Assembly: GCF_017744445.1 (NCBI RefSeq)
Contig: NZ_JAGIBH010000002.1
Span: forward strand, 310,001-374,000
Reading direction: 5' to 3'
Source of the DNA: Caulobacter sp.
GTDB taxonomy: Bacteria > Pseudomonadota > Alphaproteobacteria > Caulobacterales > Caulobacteraceae
DNA: 64,000 nt
Shown: positions 8,373-16,650 of the stretch, piece after piece
Layout of the letters: each line of letters opens with the position of its first letter
Numbering within the stretch: the first letter of the stretch is position 1
Made by a program: the position numbers and the translations under genes
Notes under the pieces: model-generated
What the model saw: only the letters and a program-made list of their open reading frames with translations
Told to the model about the DNA's origin: nothing
Databases searched by the model: none

Positions 8373-8750
8373 CTAGGCCTTGGGAGCCTTGCCCGGCTTG
8401 GCCTTGAGGATCGCCAGGGCCTCCCACGGCTTGCCCTTGACCGCCACGCCGGCCGCCAGGCCCGCGACAAAGGCGCCGCTGGGGTGGGCCTGGATCAGGT
8501 CGACGATCCGCTGCTCGACCGAGGGCCGGCGATGCCGCGCCCGGTGCTGCTTGTGCGCCAGAGCCCACACGGCGACCGTCACGCCCGCCAGGGCCGTGAC
8601 CGCCACATAGGCCCAGGCCCGCCCCAGATGCGGGACCAGGAACGCGAACACCGCCATGGCCCCGGTCACCGCCGCGATCGCCGCCGCCATGATCAATCCC
8701 GCGCCCGTCATCAGCCGCGAAATCAGGTCATCGATGAAGTCGTCCAGCAT
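8373..8750 (-). CDS. Small two-TM membrane protein, holin-superfamily-like
   Basis: A 125-residue protein with two adjacent hydrophobic segments (about residues 17-42 and 47-65: LIMAAAIAAVTGAMAVFAFLV and AWAYVAVTALAGVTVAVWAL), then a basic stretch (HKQHRARHRRPSVEQRI) and a Lys-rich end (KAKPGKAPKA). The start is ATG 8750 because GGAGG lies six bases upstream; an in-frame ATG at 8771 lacks this. The layout resembles the phage_holin_3_6 / DUF-type membrane proteins found in Proteobacteria, which are not phage genes. It may correspond to the single gene between sapA and cpdR in C. crescentus (inference). Function unknown. Confidence 0.7.
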   Translation of the reverse strand: MLDDFIDDLISRLMTGAGLIMAAAIAAVTGAMAVFAFLVPHLGRAWAYVAVTALAGVTVAVWALAHKQHRARHRRPSVEQRIVDLIQAHPSGAFVAGLAAGVAVKGKPWEALAILKAKPGKAPKA

Positions 8751-8887
8751 TGCCTGTCCTCCAGCGCCCACTCTGGAAGACGAAGGCGACGGAGGGCCGT
8801 TCGGTTCCGGCGCCCCCTAGAACGGCAGGTTGTTGACGGTGGCGGTCTTGGGCCGGTCGGCGTGCAACTGGCCTGAAGCGCCGCCCC

Positions 8888-10567
8888 TTACTGCGTAAGA
8901 TCCGCCGACGCCCCGCCTCGCTGCGTCAGCTGCGGCTTGAACCTTGAGCACACGAAGTTTCGCGCCTCACTGGTGTCGCCTTCGCCTCGACGCCAGGCCC
9001 TGGCGGGGTAGGGACATAATGGCCGCTGCATCGAGACGCCTGCCGTCGGCGAGGCGTCGGTATAGCGTGTCGCGATAACCTGCGATGGCGCACTGCCCTT
9101 CTCGACCCACGCGGTCAACGCGGTGAAGAGGTCATATCGCGCGTCCAACGACGGCGGCGGCTTGGCCACGCCGGCGGAATTGAAAGCGTCCGGTCCCGTC
9201 CCGCCCCCGCAATGGGCCATGCCCGGCGCCATGAACAGTCGCGCGAAGCTCTGCGCCTGCCGGACACCGCCCGCATCCTTGGCGACCCGGTCGTAGAAGG
9301 CGATCGACTGTTCCGGAGGGACGAGGCTGTCAGCCCAGCCGTGATAGATGATCAGCTTGCCGCCCCGGGCCTGGAAGGCGCGCAGGTCGCCGCGCGTGGC
9401 GTCGTTCACCGAGGCGCCGAGGGCGGCGTCCACCTTGGGCATGTCGCGATCGACCTGGAAATCCGACCAGTTCCAGTCGGCGCCGTACACCCACTTGAAC
9501 AGGCTGACGAACGGCGGCTGGCCGCCGGGGCGCGACTGCAGGAAGTCCCAGCCGAAGTGCCCGGGCGCTTCGCTTCCCCTCGGCCAGCCGAAGAAACGGG
9601 CTCGCCCCGTGCGATCGGCGGGGCCGGAGTAGAAGGCGCGAACCGTCGCGACCTCCGCCTGGGTCAGGCAGCTGGGCCCCTCGGCGGCTTTGCAAAGCAA
9701 TGCGGCGGGATCGAACCGGCAGGCGGCCGGATCTCCCAGGAACGGATCGCCGGCGACGCCGCTGCCTAGACCGCCGCATTGCGCCAGGACCGCGGCGTTG
9801 AGGGTGCGCAGCTTGGCGTCCGACAGATGTCCCCCCGGCCGCAGATTGGCCGCCAGGTCATTCCACAGCACCGCCGCGTGGCCCCAAGTGCGATTGATCA
9901 CCGGCGCCCCGACCAGGATGCCGTCGTAGTCTTCCGGGTAGTACAGCGCCTCGATCAGGCCCTGCTGCCCGCCTGTGGAGCAACCGGTGTAGTAGGATCG
10001 CTCCGGCTTGGCGCCATAATAGGCTTGGGCGATCGCCTTGCCGGTCACCGTCATGGCGTGCGCGGAGAGACGCCCCCAATCGCGCCACTTGCGGGGATGA
10101 CCGATCAGGGCGTCACCCGCCAGCGGCGTCGCCGGCGCGGTTCCAGCGTCCTGGACGGCGGAGGCGTAGCCACGGCGCAGCCCCGCCTGCATAGGGCCGT
10201 AGCCCGCGGTGAGCACACCGCCGAAGCCGCCATTGCCATTGCCGTGGAAGACACCCTTCCACCCCGTCAGCGGCAGCCACACTTCCACCCCGACATCGGA
10301 GTCGGGCGCGGCTCTGACCGAGGCCACCACACGGCAAAAGGCCGGCGTATCGGGCAGGAGCTTGAGGCCGGGCGCCCCTCCCGCCGGAACCGTCACGGCG
10401 CTCTTGATCACCGTATCGGGCAGCTTCAGGTCGGCGAGCCCCTCGCAGGACCCCGCCCAACTGTGTGACGCGAAGCCCAAGGCCAGCATGCCCGCCGCCA
10501 GGCCCAGGCCACGACGCAGGATCGCCGTGACGCCCTCGCGCCGGTCGGGCGTTCGCCGATTGAACAT
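8888..10567 (-). CDS. Tannase/feruloyl esterase family hydrolase
   Basis: Secreted alpha/beta hydrolase of the tannase family, which cleaves carboxylic esters of phenolic or related acids. It has 559 residues from ATG 10567, supported by AGGAG seven bases upstream. The signal peptide (about 1-38) ends GFASHSWAGS. The nucleophile motif is GCSTGGQQG. The acid lies in YHGWADSLVPP and the histidine in MAPGMAHCGGG, so the CS-D-HC arrangement (Cys next to Ser and Cys next to His, disulphide-linked in the family) is intact. It is the last gene of a minus-strand set TonB receptor, esterase, tannase, with gaps of about 60-106 bp. The exact substrate cannot be read from sequence. Confidence 0.88.
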   Translation of the reverse strand: MFNRRTPDRREGVTAILRRGLGLAAGMLALGFASHSWAGSCEGLADLKLPDTVIKSAVTVPAGGAPGLKLLPDTPAFCRVVASVRAAPDSDVGVEVWLPLTGWKGVFHGNGNGGFGGVLTAGYGPMQAGLRRGYASAVQDAGTAPATPLAGDALIGHPRKWRDWGRLSAHAMTVTGKAIAQAYYGAKPERSYYTGCSTGGQQGLIEALYYPEDYDGILVGAPVINRTWGHAAVLWNDLAANLRPGGHLSDAKLRTLNAAVLAQCGGLGSGVAGDPFLGDPAACRFDPAALLCKAAEGPSCLTQAEVATVRAFYSGPADRTGRARFFGWPRGSEAPGHFGWDFLQSRPGGQPPFVSLFKWVYGADWNWSDFQVDRDMPKVDAALGASVNDATRGDLRAFQARGGKLIIYHGWADSLVPPEQSIAFYDRVAKDAGGVRQAQSFARLFMAPGMAHCGGGTGPDAFNSAGVAKPPPSLDARYDLFTALTAWVEKGSAPSQVIATRYTDASPTAGVSMQRPLCPYPARAWRRGEGDTSEARNFVCSRFKPQLTQRGGASADLTQ

Positions 10568-10626
10568 CACATGCTCCTGTCGAAGTGTTGGAAACGTACG
10601 CGAAAGCCGTGGGGAAGGCCCACCGA

Positions 10627-11631
10627 TCATGAACCCCGGATCCTTCGAGGGTCCACGACCTCCACGGGCAGGCCGGCAGCTCGCTTCTTCTCGTCCATGA
10701 CCCTGCGAGCAGCCAGGACCGTGCCGTCGATCCAGGCGGGCGGGTCGATCCGCCGCCCGATGAACCCGAGGGCGTCGTAGAGGCGTGGGGACAGGGATGG
10801 CCCCACGTGCTCGCCGCCCTGCACCAGCCTGTACTCGTGGGCGACGCCGGCGTCGAAAAGCACCCGGTGCAAGAACTCGACACCATGGTTCAGGTACAGC
10901 AGGTCCTGGTCGCCGACGTCCAGATAGACACCCAGGTCGATCAGCCGCCGGGGATCGCGCTGAGCGATCGTCGCGGGATTGTTCGCGGCCCAGAAGGCCG
11001 TATCGACCGGCGCGCCGAAGATATGTTGGTAGATCTCGTCCGAGCGCCAGAACTTGACCCGCGGACCGATCGCTTGCCAGCTCAGCACCGGCTCGACCGC
11101 TGGCTCCAGCGCCGCGACCGCCGCGAAGAGATCCGGGTGCTTGAACGCCAGTCGCAGGCTGCCCAGCCCGCCCATCGACCAGCCACCGACAAAGGTGTGC
11201 TTGCGCTCCAGCGAAACCGCGAACGCGGCGCGCAGATGCGCCAGCAGCTCCGAGACCACGAAGGTCTCCCACCGTTCCGAACCATCCCGATAGTCCATAT
11301 AGAGCGACCGTCTCGCGCTGGGCGTGGCCACGACCAGCGGCGGTATCCGCCCATCCCGGACGGCCCGGTCGATCACGGGCGCGAAACGCGCCAGGTCCCG
11401 CTCGCTGCCATCGCCGCCGTGCAGCAGCAACAGGAGCGGATACCGCTTGTCCGGCGTCGCCCCATAGCCTGGCGGGAGATAGACGCCGACCGCGACCTCG
11501 CCGGGCACGTGAGCGGACTGCAGGCGATCGGTCCTGAGCTCTCCCCCTGCCCTTTCCGCCGCGCTGGCAGCGGACGACATCGCGCTCGCCGCCAAGGCCG
11601 TGATCGCGGCGAAGCGCCTGCGGCTGATCAT
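10627..11631 (-). CDS. Secreted esterase, esterase D/enterochelin-esterase-like
   Basis: Alpha/beta hydrolase of 334 residues with a twin-arginine-like or Sec signal (MISRRRFAAITALAASAMSSAASA). Motifs are LLLLHGGDGSER for the oxyanion region, GGWSMGGLGSL for the nucleophile serine, DVGDQDLLY for the acid and QGGEHVGPSL for the histidine. It resembles putative esterases of the Fes/IroE and S-formylglutathione hydrolase group (PF00756). It lies between a TonB receptor gene and the tannase gene, suggesting the three process one imported ester. The RR at residues 4-6 fits a Tat signal, though the motif is not a perfect SRRxFLK. Confidence 0.85.
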   Translation of the reverse strand: MISRRRFAAITALAASAMSSAASAAERAGGELRTDRLQSAHVPGEVAVGVYLPPGYGATPDKRYPLLLLLHGGDGSERDLARFAPVIDRAVRDGRIPPLVVATPSARRSLYMDYRDGSERWETFVVSELLAHLRAAFAVSLERKHTFVGGWSMGGLGSLRLAFKHPDLFAAVAALEPAVEPVLSWQAIGPRVKFWRSDEIYQHIFGAPVDTAFWAANNPATIAQRDPRRLIDLGVYLDVGDQDLLYLNHGVEFLHRVLFDAGVAHEYRLVQGGEHVGPSLSPRLYDALGFIGRRIDPPAWIDGTVLAARRVMDEKKRAAGLPVEVVDPRRIRGS

Positions 11632-11737
11632 TGCACGCCCTCCGAGACTTCAAACCTGTCCAGCCATCCGGACCCGGGCGGGGGAGCGCCCGGGTCCGCG
11701 TCGTTCCGATCGGCTCCGCTGGCCGTTGCGGGTTCGA

Positions 11738-13984
11738 TCAGAACTGATGGCTGAGCGTGACGCCGTACATTCGCGGCGCGCCGATCGAACCGATGCGAGA
11801 CGGGTTCGCCGCCACGCGGGTGTTCGACTGGGTCACGTACCGCTTGTCGGTCGCGTTGCGGACCCAGCCCGACAACGACCAGTCTCGCTCCAGGGTCGCC
11901 ACCGCGACCGAGGCGTTCAGCAGGCCGTACGATCGCTCGGCGTTCAGCGGGTTGTTGTAGAAGTCGAAATAGACCTTGCTCTGCCACTTGTAGTCGGCGC
12001 GGGTCGTGATCTGCAGGCCGTCCGAGATCGGGAAGGAATACTCGCCCGACAGGCTGGCCTGCCATTTCGGCGCCTGGGTCAGCCGATTGCCGGAGAGATC
12101 CTTCGCCCCCGGCGGCAGCGGCTTGCCATCGCTCAGCGTCGCCCCAACGCATCCGGGATCGGTGGTCGCGGTCGCGTACAGAGGATCGTTGTTGCAGAAC
12201 TGGCCGTAGGTCGCGTCCAGTCGCGTGGCCGAGCCGGTGAAGCGCAGGCCCCTCACCGGCGCGGCCTCGAACTCGAACTCGACGCCCTTGATCTTGGCCT
12301 TGGGCGAGTTCTCGACCTTGGGGAAGCGCACCCCGGTGGCCTCGTTTACGCGGAAGATGCTGGCCTGCAGGTTGGTGTAGTCGGCGTAGAAGGCCGTGAG
12401 CCCGAACCGCAGCCGCTTGTCGAACAGCGTCGCCTTCGTGCCGACCTCGTAGTTCCAGACATATTCCGGATCGAAGAAGTTCACCGGCTGGTTCACGTCG
12501 CCCAGCGTGTTGAAGCCGCCCGATTTGAAGCCGCGCGAGACGCTGGCATAGACCAGGGCCTTCTCGCTGGGCGCATAGTCCAGCACGAAGCGCGGCGTGA
12601 AGGCGTTCCACTTGTCGCTCGCCGCCTTGACGATGTTCGAGCTGACCGCGTTCAGGTCGTAGTTCTTCCGGTCGGACGTGTAGCGCCCGCCGATCGTCGC
12701 GCGCAGGCTGTCGGTCAGCCGGTAGCGAACCTGGGCATAGGCGGCGTAGGAGTTGAGCTCCTCCGACGGCAGCAGGACCAGCGCGTTCTTGACCGTGGCC
12801 GTGCTGAGATACAGCGGCTCGCTGGAGTCGCCGTGCATGTAGAACAGGCCGCCCACAAAGTCGGCGCGATCGCTCAAGGTGGCGGTGGCGGTGAACTCCT
12901 GCGTGAACTGCTTGGCATAAAGCCCGATCAGGTCGAACCGCGAGGTCGGGGCCGGCGTCCCGTCGTTGTCGATGTCCTGCAGGTCGATGTCGTGCTTGAT
13001 GAAGCCGGTCGTCGACGTGATGGTCAGGTTCGGTCCCAGCACCCAGGTCGCCAGGAGGCTGGTGCGAAGGTCTTCCACGTCCCGGCGGTTGGGCTCGTTG
13101 TAGTAGGCGGTCAGGTTGTTGATGTCGTTGCGGGGATAGGCGTAGCCCGGCAGCTCATCCGGCGTCGGGATGTTCGGCACGGCCCGCCCGAGCAACAGCG
13201 CGAACGACGGATCGCCGCGATCGCGCGTATATTCGGCCAGAGCCCGAACGCTGAAGGCGTCGGACGGCTTGTACAGCAGCGTCCCGCGCAGCTGGGTCAT
13301 GTCGGTGTCGTCGTTGCGGCGGCCCAGATAGGCGTTCTTGAGCCAGCCGTCGGCGCGGTCGGTCTGGAAGGCCAGTCGTCCCGAGAGGTTGTCCGAGAGC
13401 GGTCCGTTGACGAAGCCCCTGACGCTGACCCGGTCGTAGTTGGCGACGGTCACCGACGCCTCGCCCGAGGGCTGGTCGGTCGGGGTCTTGCTGTAGATGT
13501 TGATGGCGCCGCCCGTGGCGTTGCGCCCCGCGATGGTGCCCTGCGGCCCGCGCAGCACCTCGACACGTTCAACGTCGAAGAAGGCGGGGTTCATCATGAA
13601 GTGGTTGAGCAGCGGCACGCCGTCCAGCGAGACGGTGACGCCGGACTGGCTGCCGATGTCCTGCCCCGCCTGGCCGATGCCGCGAAGGGCGATGAAGACG
13701 TTGGTCGACCGGGTGCCGAACTGCAGGCTGGGTGTCAGCTGGACGAGGTCGCCCACCTCCCGCACGCCGGCCTTCTGCAGGGTCTCGCCGGACACCGCCG
13801 TGATGGCGATCGGGATGTTCTGCAGCCCTTCGGCGCGCTTTTCAGCGGTGACGACGACCTCTTCAAGGGTCGTGGCGCTCTGCGCTTGCCCCCAAGCCGG
13901 GGTCGATAGCAGCCATCCCCCTAGCGCGGCGCTGGCGACCATGGACAGGGTACTGGCGCGATGGATCAATTCCTGGCGTTTCAT
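11738..13984 (-). CDS. TonB-dependent receptor (island, first copy)
   Basis: Outer membrane TonB-dependent transporter of 748 residues. The start is ATG 13984, preceded by GGAAGGGGAAG; an ATG at 13999 is five codons further. A signal peptide ends near WGQA. Then come a TonB box/plug start (TTLEEVVVTAEKR), the plug motif (VLRGPQGTIAGRNATGGAIN), a 22-strand-type barrel and a C-terminal Phe (VTLSHQF). It heads the minus-strand operon with the esterase and tannase. A weak copy of the island's operator lies about 100 bp upstream (14072-14111). Ligand unknown; the neighbouring esterases suggest an ester too large for porins. Confidence 0.92.
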   Translation of the reverse strand: MKRQELIHRASTLSMVASAALGGWLLSTPAWGQAQSATTLEEVVVTAEKRAEGLQNIPIAITAVSGETLQKAGVREVGDLVQLTPSLQFGTRSTNVFIALRGIGQAGQDIGSQSGVTVSLDGVPLLNHFMMNPAFFDVERVEVLRGPQGTIAGRNATGGAINIYSKTPTDQPSGEASVTVANYDRVSVRGFVNGPLSDNLSGRLAFQTDRADGWLKNAYLGRRNDDTDMTQLRGTLLYKPSDAFSVRALAEYTRDRGDPSFALLLGRAVPNIPTPDELPGYAYPRNDINNLTAYYNEPNRRDVEDLRTSLLATWVLGPNLTITSTTGFIKHDIDLQDIDNDGTPAPTSRFDLIGLYAKQFTQEFTATATLSDRADFVGGLFYMHGDSSEPLYLSTATVKNALVLLPSEELNSYAAYAQVRYRLTDSLRATIGGRYTSDRKNYDLNAVSSNIVKAASDKWNAFTPRFVLDYAPSEKALVYASVSRGFKSGGFNTLGDVNQPVNFFDPEYVWNYEVGTKATLFDKRLRFGLTAFYADYTNLQASIFRVNEATGVRFPKVENSPKAKIKGVEFEFEAAPVRGLRFTGSATRLDATYGQFCNNDPLYATATTDPGCVGATLSDGKPLPPGAKDLSGNRLTQAPKWQASLSGEYSFPISDGLQITTRADYKWQSKVYFDFYNNPLNAERSYGLLNASVAVATLERDWSLSGWVRNATDKRYVTQSNTRVAANPSRIGSIGAPRMYGVTLSHQF

Positions 13985-14071
13985 TTCTTCCCCTTCCAAC
14001 CTCTGTGGCTGGCTTCGCCGAAGATCTCAGGCCTTCGGTCGACGGGAATTCTTGGCGCGATGGAATGAAAC

Positions 14072-14111
14072 ACAATGACAGGGATGACGCGGGAACTTGG
14101 CTCAACTGACA
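14072..14111 (-). promoter_or_regulatory. Weak third copy of the island operator
   Basis: On the minus strand GTCAGTT-N5-AAGTTC-N4-GTCATC matches the operator at 20020-20059 at about 22 of the first 31 positions, with the same 22-bp spacing of the GTCA half-sites. It lies about 100 bp upstream of the TonB receptor start at 13984. It is the least certain of the three sites because the downstream CGCCATG part is absent. Confidence 0.4.
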
Positions 14112-14185
14112 TGCTCCACGCCCCAGGCCAGAAGACATCGCACGTTCATTGAAGCGCGATGGTTGCACGCGCCAACAGATCCTCG

Positions 14186-15796
14186 TCAGGGTGTTGGAGG
14201 ACAGGAGTTACGCGCCGGGACGTCCGCGCCGCGTAGCAGCGCGCCATCGGCATTCGCGGCCGCCGCGATCAGGTACGCGTGGAAGCGCGCCGCCCGCTCC
14301 AGCGCCTCGGGCGGCGTCGAATAGAGGTCATCGCCGGTGGTATGATAGACGCCGCCTGATGCGATCATTTGGGTCTGCGGCGTGCTCTTCAGATCCGAGA
14401 ACCCGTTGAGGTCGCCGGGCAAGGCCTGGTCGACGATCCTCTGCCCCTCCAGGCCAAAACACGCGATCCCTTGCCGCCACAGGTCGATCAGGAACGGGGC
14501 GCGGTTATTGACCGCGATCTGCTTGGGCAGGTCGCCGGACGCGAGGGTCATCGCGGAGCCGAAGTTGTCGTCCTGGCGCTCGACATAGGTCCGCATCATG
14601 GCGCTCTGCGCCGGATGCTCGATGTTCACGATCAGGTCGGCCTTGGCGACATAGTCGCCGTCGTGATGCGCCCGGAACGCCCGCACGCCGTTGGCGCCCG
14701 CGCTGTGATGCCCGGCGCTGGCCACGAACACCAGCGTGCGGTCGAGCCTGGGTCCGGCCGCGAAATGCCGGGCCAAGGCGACCATGACCGCCAGGCCCGA
14801 GGCGTTGTCGTCGGCGCCGCCGAACCATCCGTCGGCGTGGGCCACCACAATCACCGTCCGGTCCGTCTTGCCCGGAAGCGTCGCCACGGCGTTCGAGACG
14901 TCGCGATCCAGCGTCTCCGAGGTCGCCGAGAGGGTCGCGGTAATGGCCTTGCCGGCCTTGGCGGCCTCTCCCAGGACGGTCTGCAGGAAGAAGCCATCCT
15001 CGCCGCCCACGGTGAAGCACAGATCCCGACCGCAGCCGTGCCGGTCCCGATCGAAGCTCTTGAGATTGCCCGGCTGCGCCAGGATCTCGATCGCGCCGAC
15101 CGCGCCGGCGGCCATGACGGCGGCCAGGCGGTTCGAGGGCACGGCGGCGTAGAGGCTGGGATCGGGCGTCGCGACCACGACGGCGATCTTTCCCTTGAGG
15201 TCGCGTCCAGCCAGGTCGGCGTCCAGCCCTTGGCCGACATAGACGAGCGGCGCGGTGACCACACCGTCGACTGGCCCGTCACCACCGACCATCGCGGACT
15301 TCAGGACGATATCCTGGCTCCCGGCCCCCATCGCCTCGGTTCCGACCAGGCGGATCTCTCCCGAGACGGGCAGATTGACGCCGGCGGCGCGGAAGGGCTC
15401 CAGACGGGCGTCCGCCAGGCCCGCGCGCCGCAGCGCCTCAGAGGCCCAGGCGACCGTCTCGTCATAGGCCGGCCGACCGGTGACACGCCCCCAGAGATAG
15501 TCCCCGGCCGCCCGGCTCTCGTGCGAGAAGCCGACGATCGTCGCTACGTCCCGGTGGATGGCCTCGCCGCGCAGGGCCGGATCCATGGGTCCGGGCGCGA
15601 ACTGGGCGGGGCGCGCGGGCAGTCTTGTGTCCGGGCTCTCCAGAGGCCCTTGGACCGGATCCGTTTCCGGACCGGGGAGGCGCAGGTTGAACCAGGCCGG
15701 CGTTTCGGACCGTGCGGGCGGAACGGGGCGCATGAAAGGCCGGACGACGGGCTGGGTCGCCGCCAGCAACGCCAGCGACACCGCCGCCCAGCTCAT
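14186..15796 (-). CDS. Secreted M28-family peptidase-like protein with PA insert; EE motif replaced by HH
   Basis: A 536-residue exported protein with an N-terminal signal peptide (MSWAAVSLALLAATQP). A protease-associated-like insert lies around residues 140-250 (APLVYVGQGLDADLAGRDLKGKIAVV). The M28 fold follows, with VAHADGWFGGADDNASG supplying the first His/Asp ligands and VYHTTGDDLYSTP the last His. Where canonical M28 enzymes have a Glu-Glu pair (catalytic base and metal ligand), this protein has VASAGHHSAGANG. Its start overlaps the stop of the dehydrogenase gene by 4 bp (ATGA), so it is the third gene of the aacS operon. It may be an aminopeptidase, a carboxylesterase-like variant or an inactive binding protein. 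Confidence 0.8.
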   Translation of the reverse strand: MSWAAVSLALLAATQPVVRPFMRPVPPARSETPAWFNLRLPGPETDPVQGPLESPDTRLPARPAQFAPGPMDPALRGEAIHRDVATIVGFSHESRAAGDYLWGRVTGRPAYDETVAWASEALRRAGLADARLEPFRAAGVNLPVSGEIRLVGTEAMGAGSQDIVLKSAMVGGDGPVDGVVTAPLVYVGQGLDADLAGRDLKGKIAVVVATPDPSLYAAVPSNRLAAVMAAGAVGAIEILAQPGNLKSFDRDRHGCGRDLCFTVGGEDGFFLQTVLGEAAKAGKAITATLSATSETLDRDVSNAVATLPGKTDRTVIVVAHADGWFGGADDNASGLAVMVALARHFAAGPRLDRTLVFVASAGHHSAGANGVRAFRAHHDGDYVAKADLIVNIEHPAQSAMMRTYVERQDDNFGSAMTLASGDLPKQIAVNNRAPFLIDLWRQGIACFGLEGQRIVDQALPGDLNGFSDLKSTPQTQMIASGGVYHTTGDDLYSTPPEALERAARFHAYLIAAAANADGALLRGADVPARNSCPPTP

Positions 15797-16650
15797 CGCG
15801 CGGTGTCCGCCTTAGGGATCCACCCCGGCTGGCCCGCGCCGCCGACGAGGCCCGCCGCGACCCGCTGCTTGAGCAAGGCCGGCGGGCGGAAACGTTCTCC
15901 GTAGGCGTCCTGCAGGATCTGCTGGACCTGCAGGCACAGGCCCGACGACACCGCGTCCATCAGGGCGAACGGGCCGATCGGATGGCCCAGGCCCAGCCGG
16001 CAAGCCGTGTCCAGATCCTCGGGCGTGGCCACCCCCTCCTCCACCAGCTTGATCGCCTCGATCAACATGGCGTGCAGCAGCCGATTGACCGCGAAGCCGG
16101 CCACATCCTTGACGACGATGGGCGTCTTGCCGATCCGCTGAAGAACGTCGACGACCTGGTCCTGCGTCTCCGCCGCCGTATCGAAGCTCGGAATGACCTC
16201 CACCAGCGCCATGCGCGAGACCGGCGAGAAGAAGTGGGCCCCGACAAACCTTGAACGACGCGCCGGCGCGAGCGCCGCGCTCAGGGTCGAGATCGGCAGG
16301 GTCGAGGTGTTCGACGTCAGCAGGCACCGCGGTTTGCAGACCTCATCCAGCGTCTTGAGAACCGTCTGCTTGACGTCGAGCGCCTCGAACACGGCCTCGC
16401 TGACCAGGTCGCATTCGGAAAGTCGGCCGATGTCGGCGACGGTGGTGATCCGCGCGAGCGCCTGGTCCTTGGCCTCGGCCGTGTAGATCCCCCGCGCGAC
16501 GCCCTTGTCGAGCAATGCGGTCAGGCGGACGATGCCACGTTGCAGCGCGGCGTCGTCCCGATCGTTGAGCAGGACCTCGAACCCGCCCAACGCGAAGACC
16601 AGCGCGATTTCGCCGCCCATGAGGCCCGCCCCAACCACGCCGATCTTCAT
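15793..16650 (-). CDS. 3-hydroxyacyl-CoA dehydrogenase
   Basis: NAD-dependent oxidation of a 3-hydroxyacyl-CoA to the 3-ketoacyl-CoA in the cytoplasm. It has 285 residues. The start is ATG 16650 (MKIGVVGAGLMGGEIA): AGGAGG is seven bases upstream and the ATG overlaps the aacS stop as ATGA, whereas the alternative ATG at 16656 sits on the Shine-Dalgarno sequence. The Rossmann motif is GAGLMG. The catalytic region is FVGAHFFSPVSRMALVEVIPS (with the His of the His-Glu pair), and the C-terminal domain carries NRLLHAMLIEAIKLVEEGVATPED. It is of the short 3-hydroxybutyryl-CoA dehydrogenase type. It is coupled to an acetoacetyl-CoA synthetase gene, so the likely product is acetoacetyl-CoA or a homologue. 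Confidence 0.88.
   Translation of the reverse strand: MKIGVVGAGLMGGEIALVFALGGFEVLLNDRDDAALQRGIVRLTALLDKGVARGIYTAEAKDQALARITTVADIGRLSECDLVSEAVFEALDVKQTVLKTLDEVCKPRCLLTSNTSTLPISTLSAALAPARRSRFVGAHFFSPVSRMALVEVIPSFDTAAETQDQVVDVLQRIGKTPIVVKDVAGFAVNRLLHAMLIEAIKLVEEGVATPEDLDTACRLGLGHPIGPFALMDAVSSGLCLQVQQILQDAYGERFRPPALLKQRVAAGLVGGAGQPGWIPKADTAR

Noticed and set aside
8373..8750. Holin-like protein as a prophage remnant
   Set aside because: No other phage genes are present; proteins of this layout are common chromosomal membrane proteins.
8888..11653. A 921-residue continuous minus-strand frame joining the esterase region to the tannase
   Set aside because: The first third is an out-of-phase reading of the esterase gene; the tannase starts at ATG 10567 with its own ribosome binding site and signal peptide, so no fusion is proposed.
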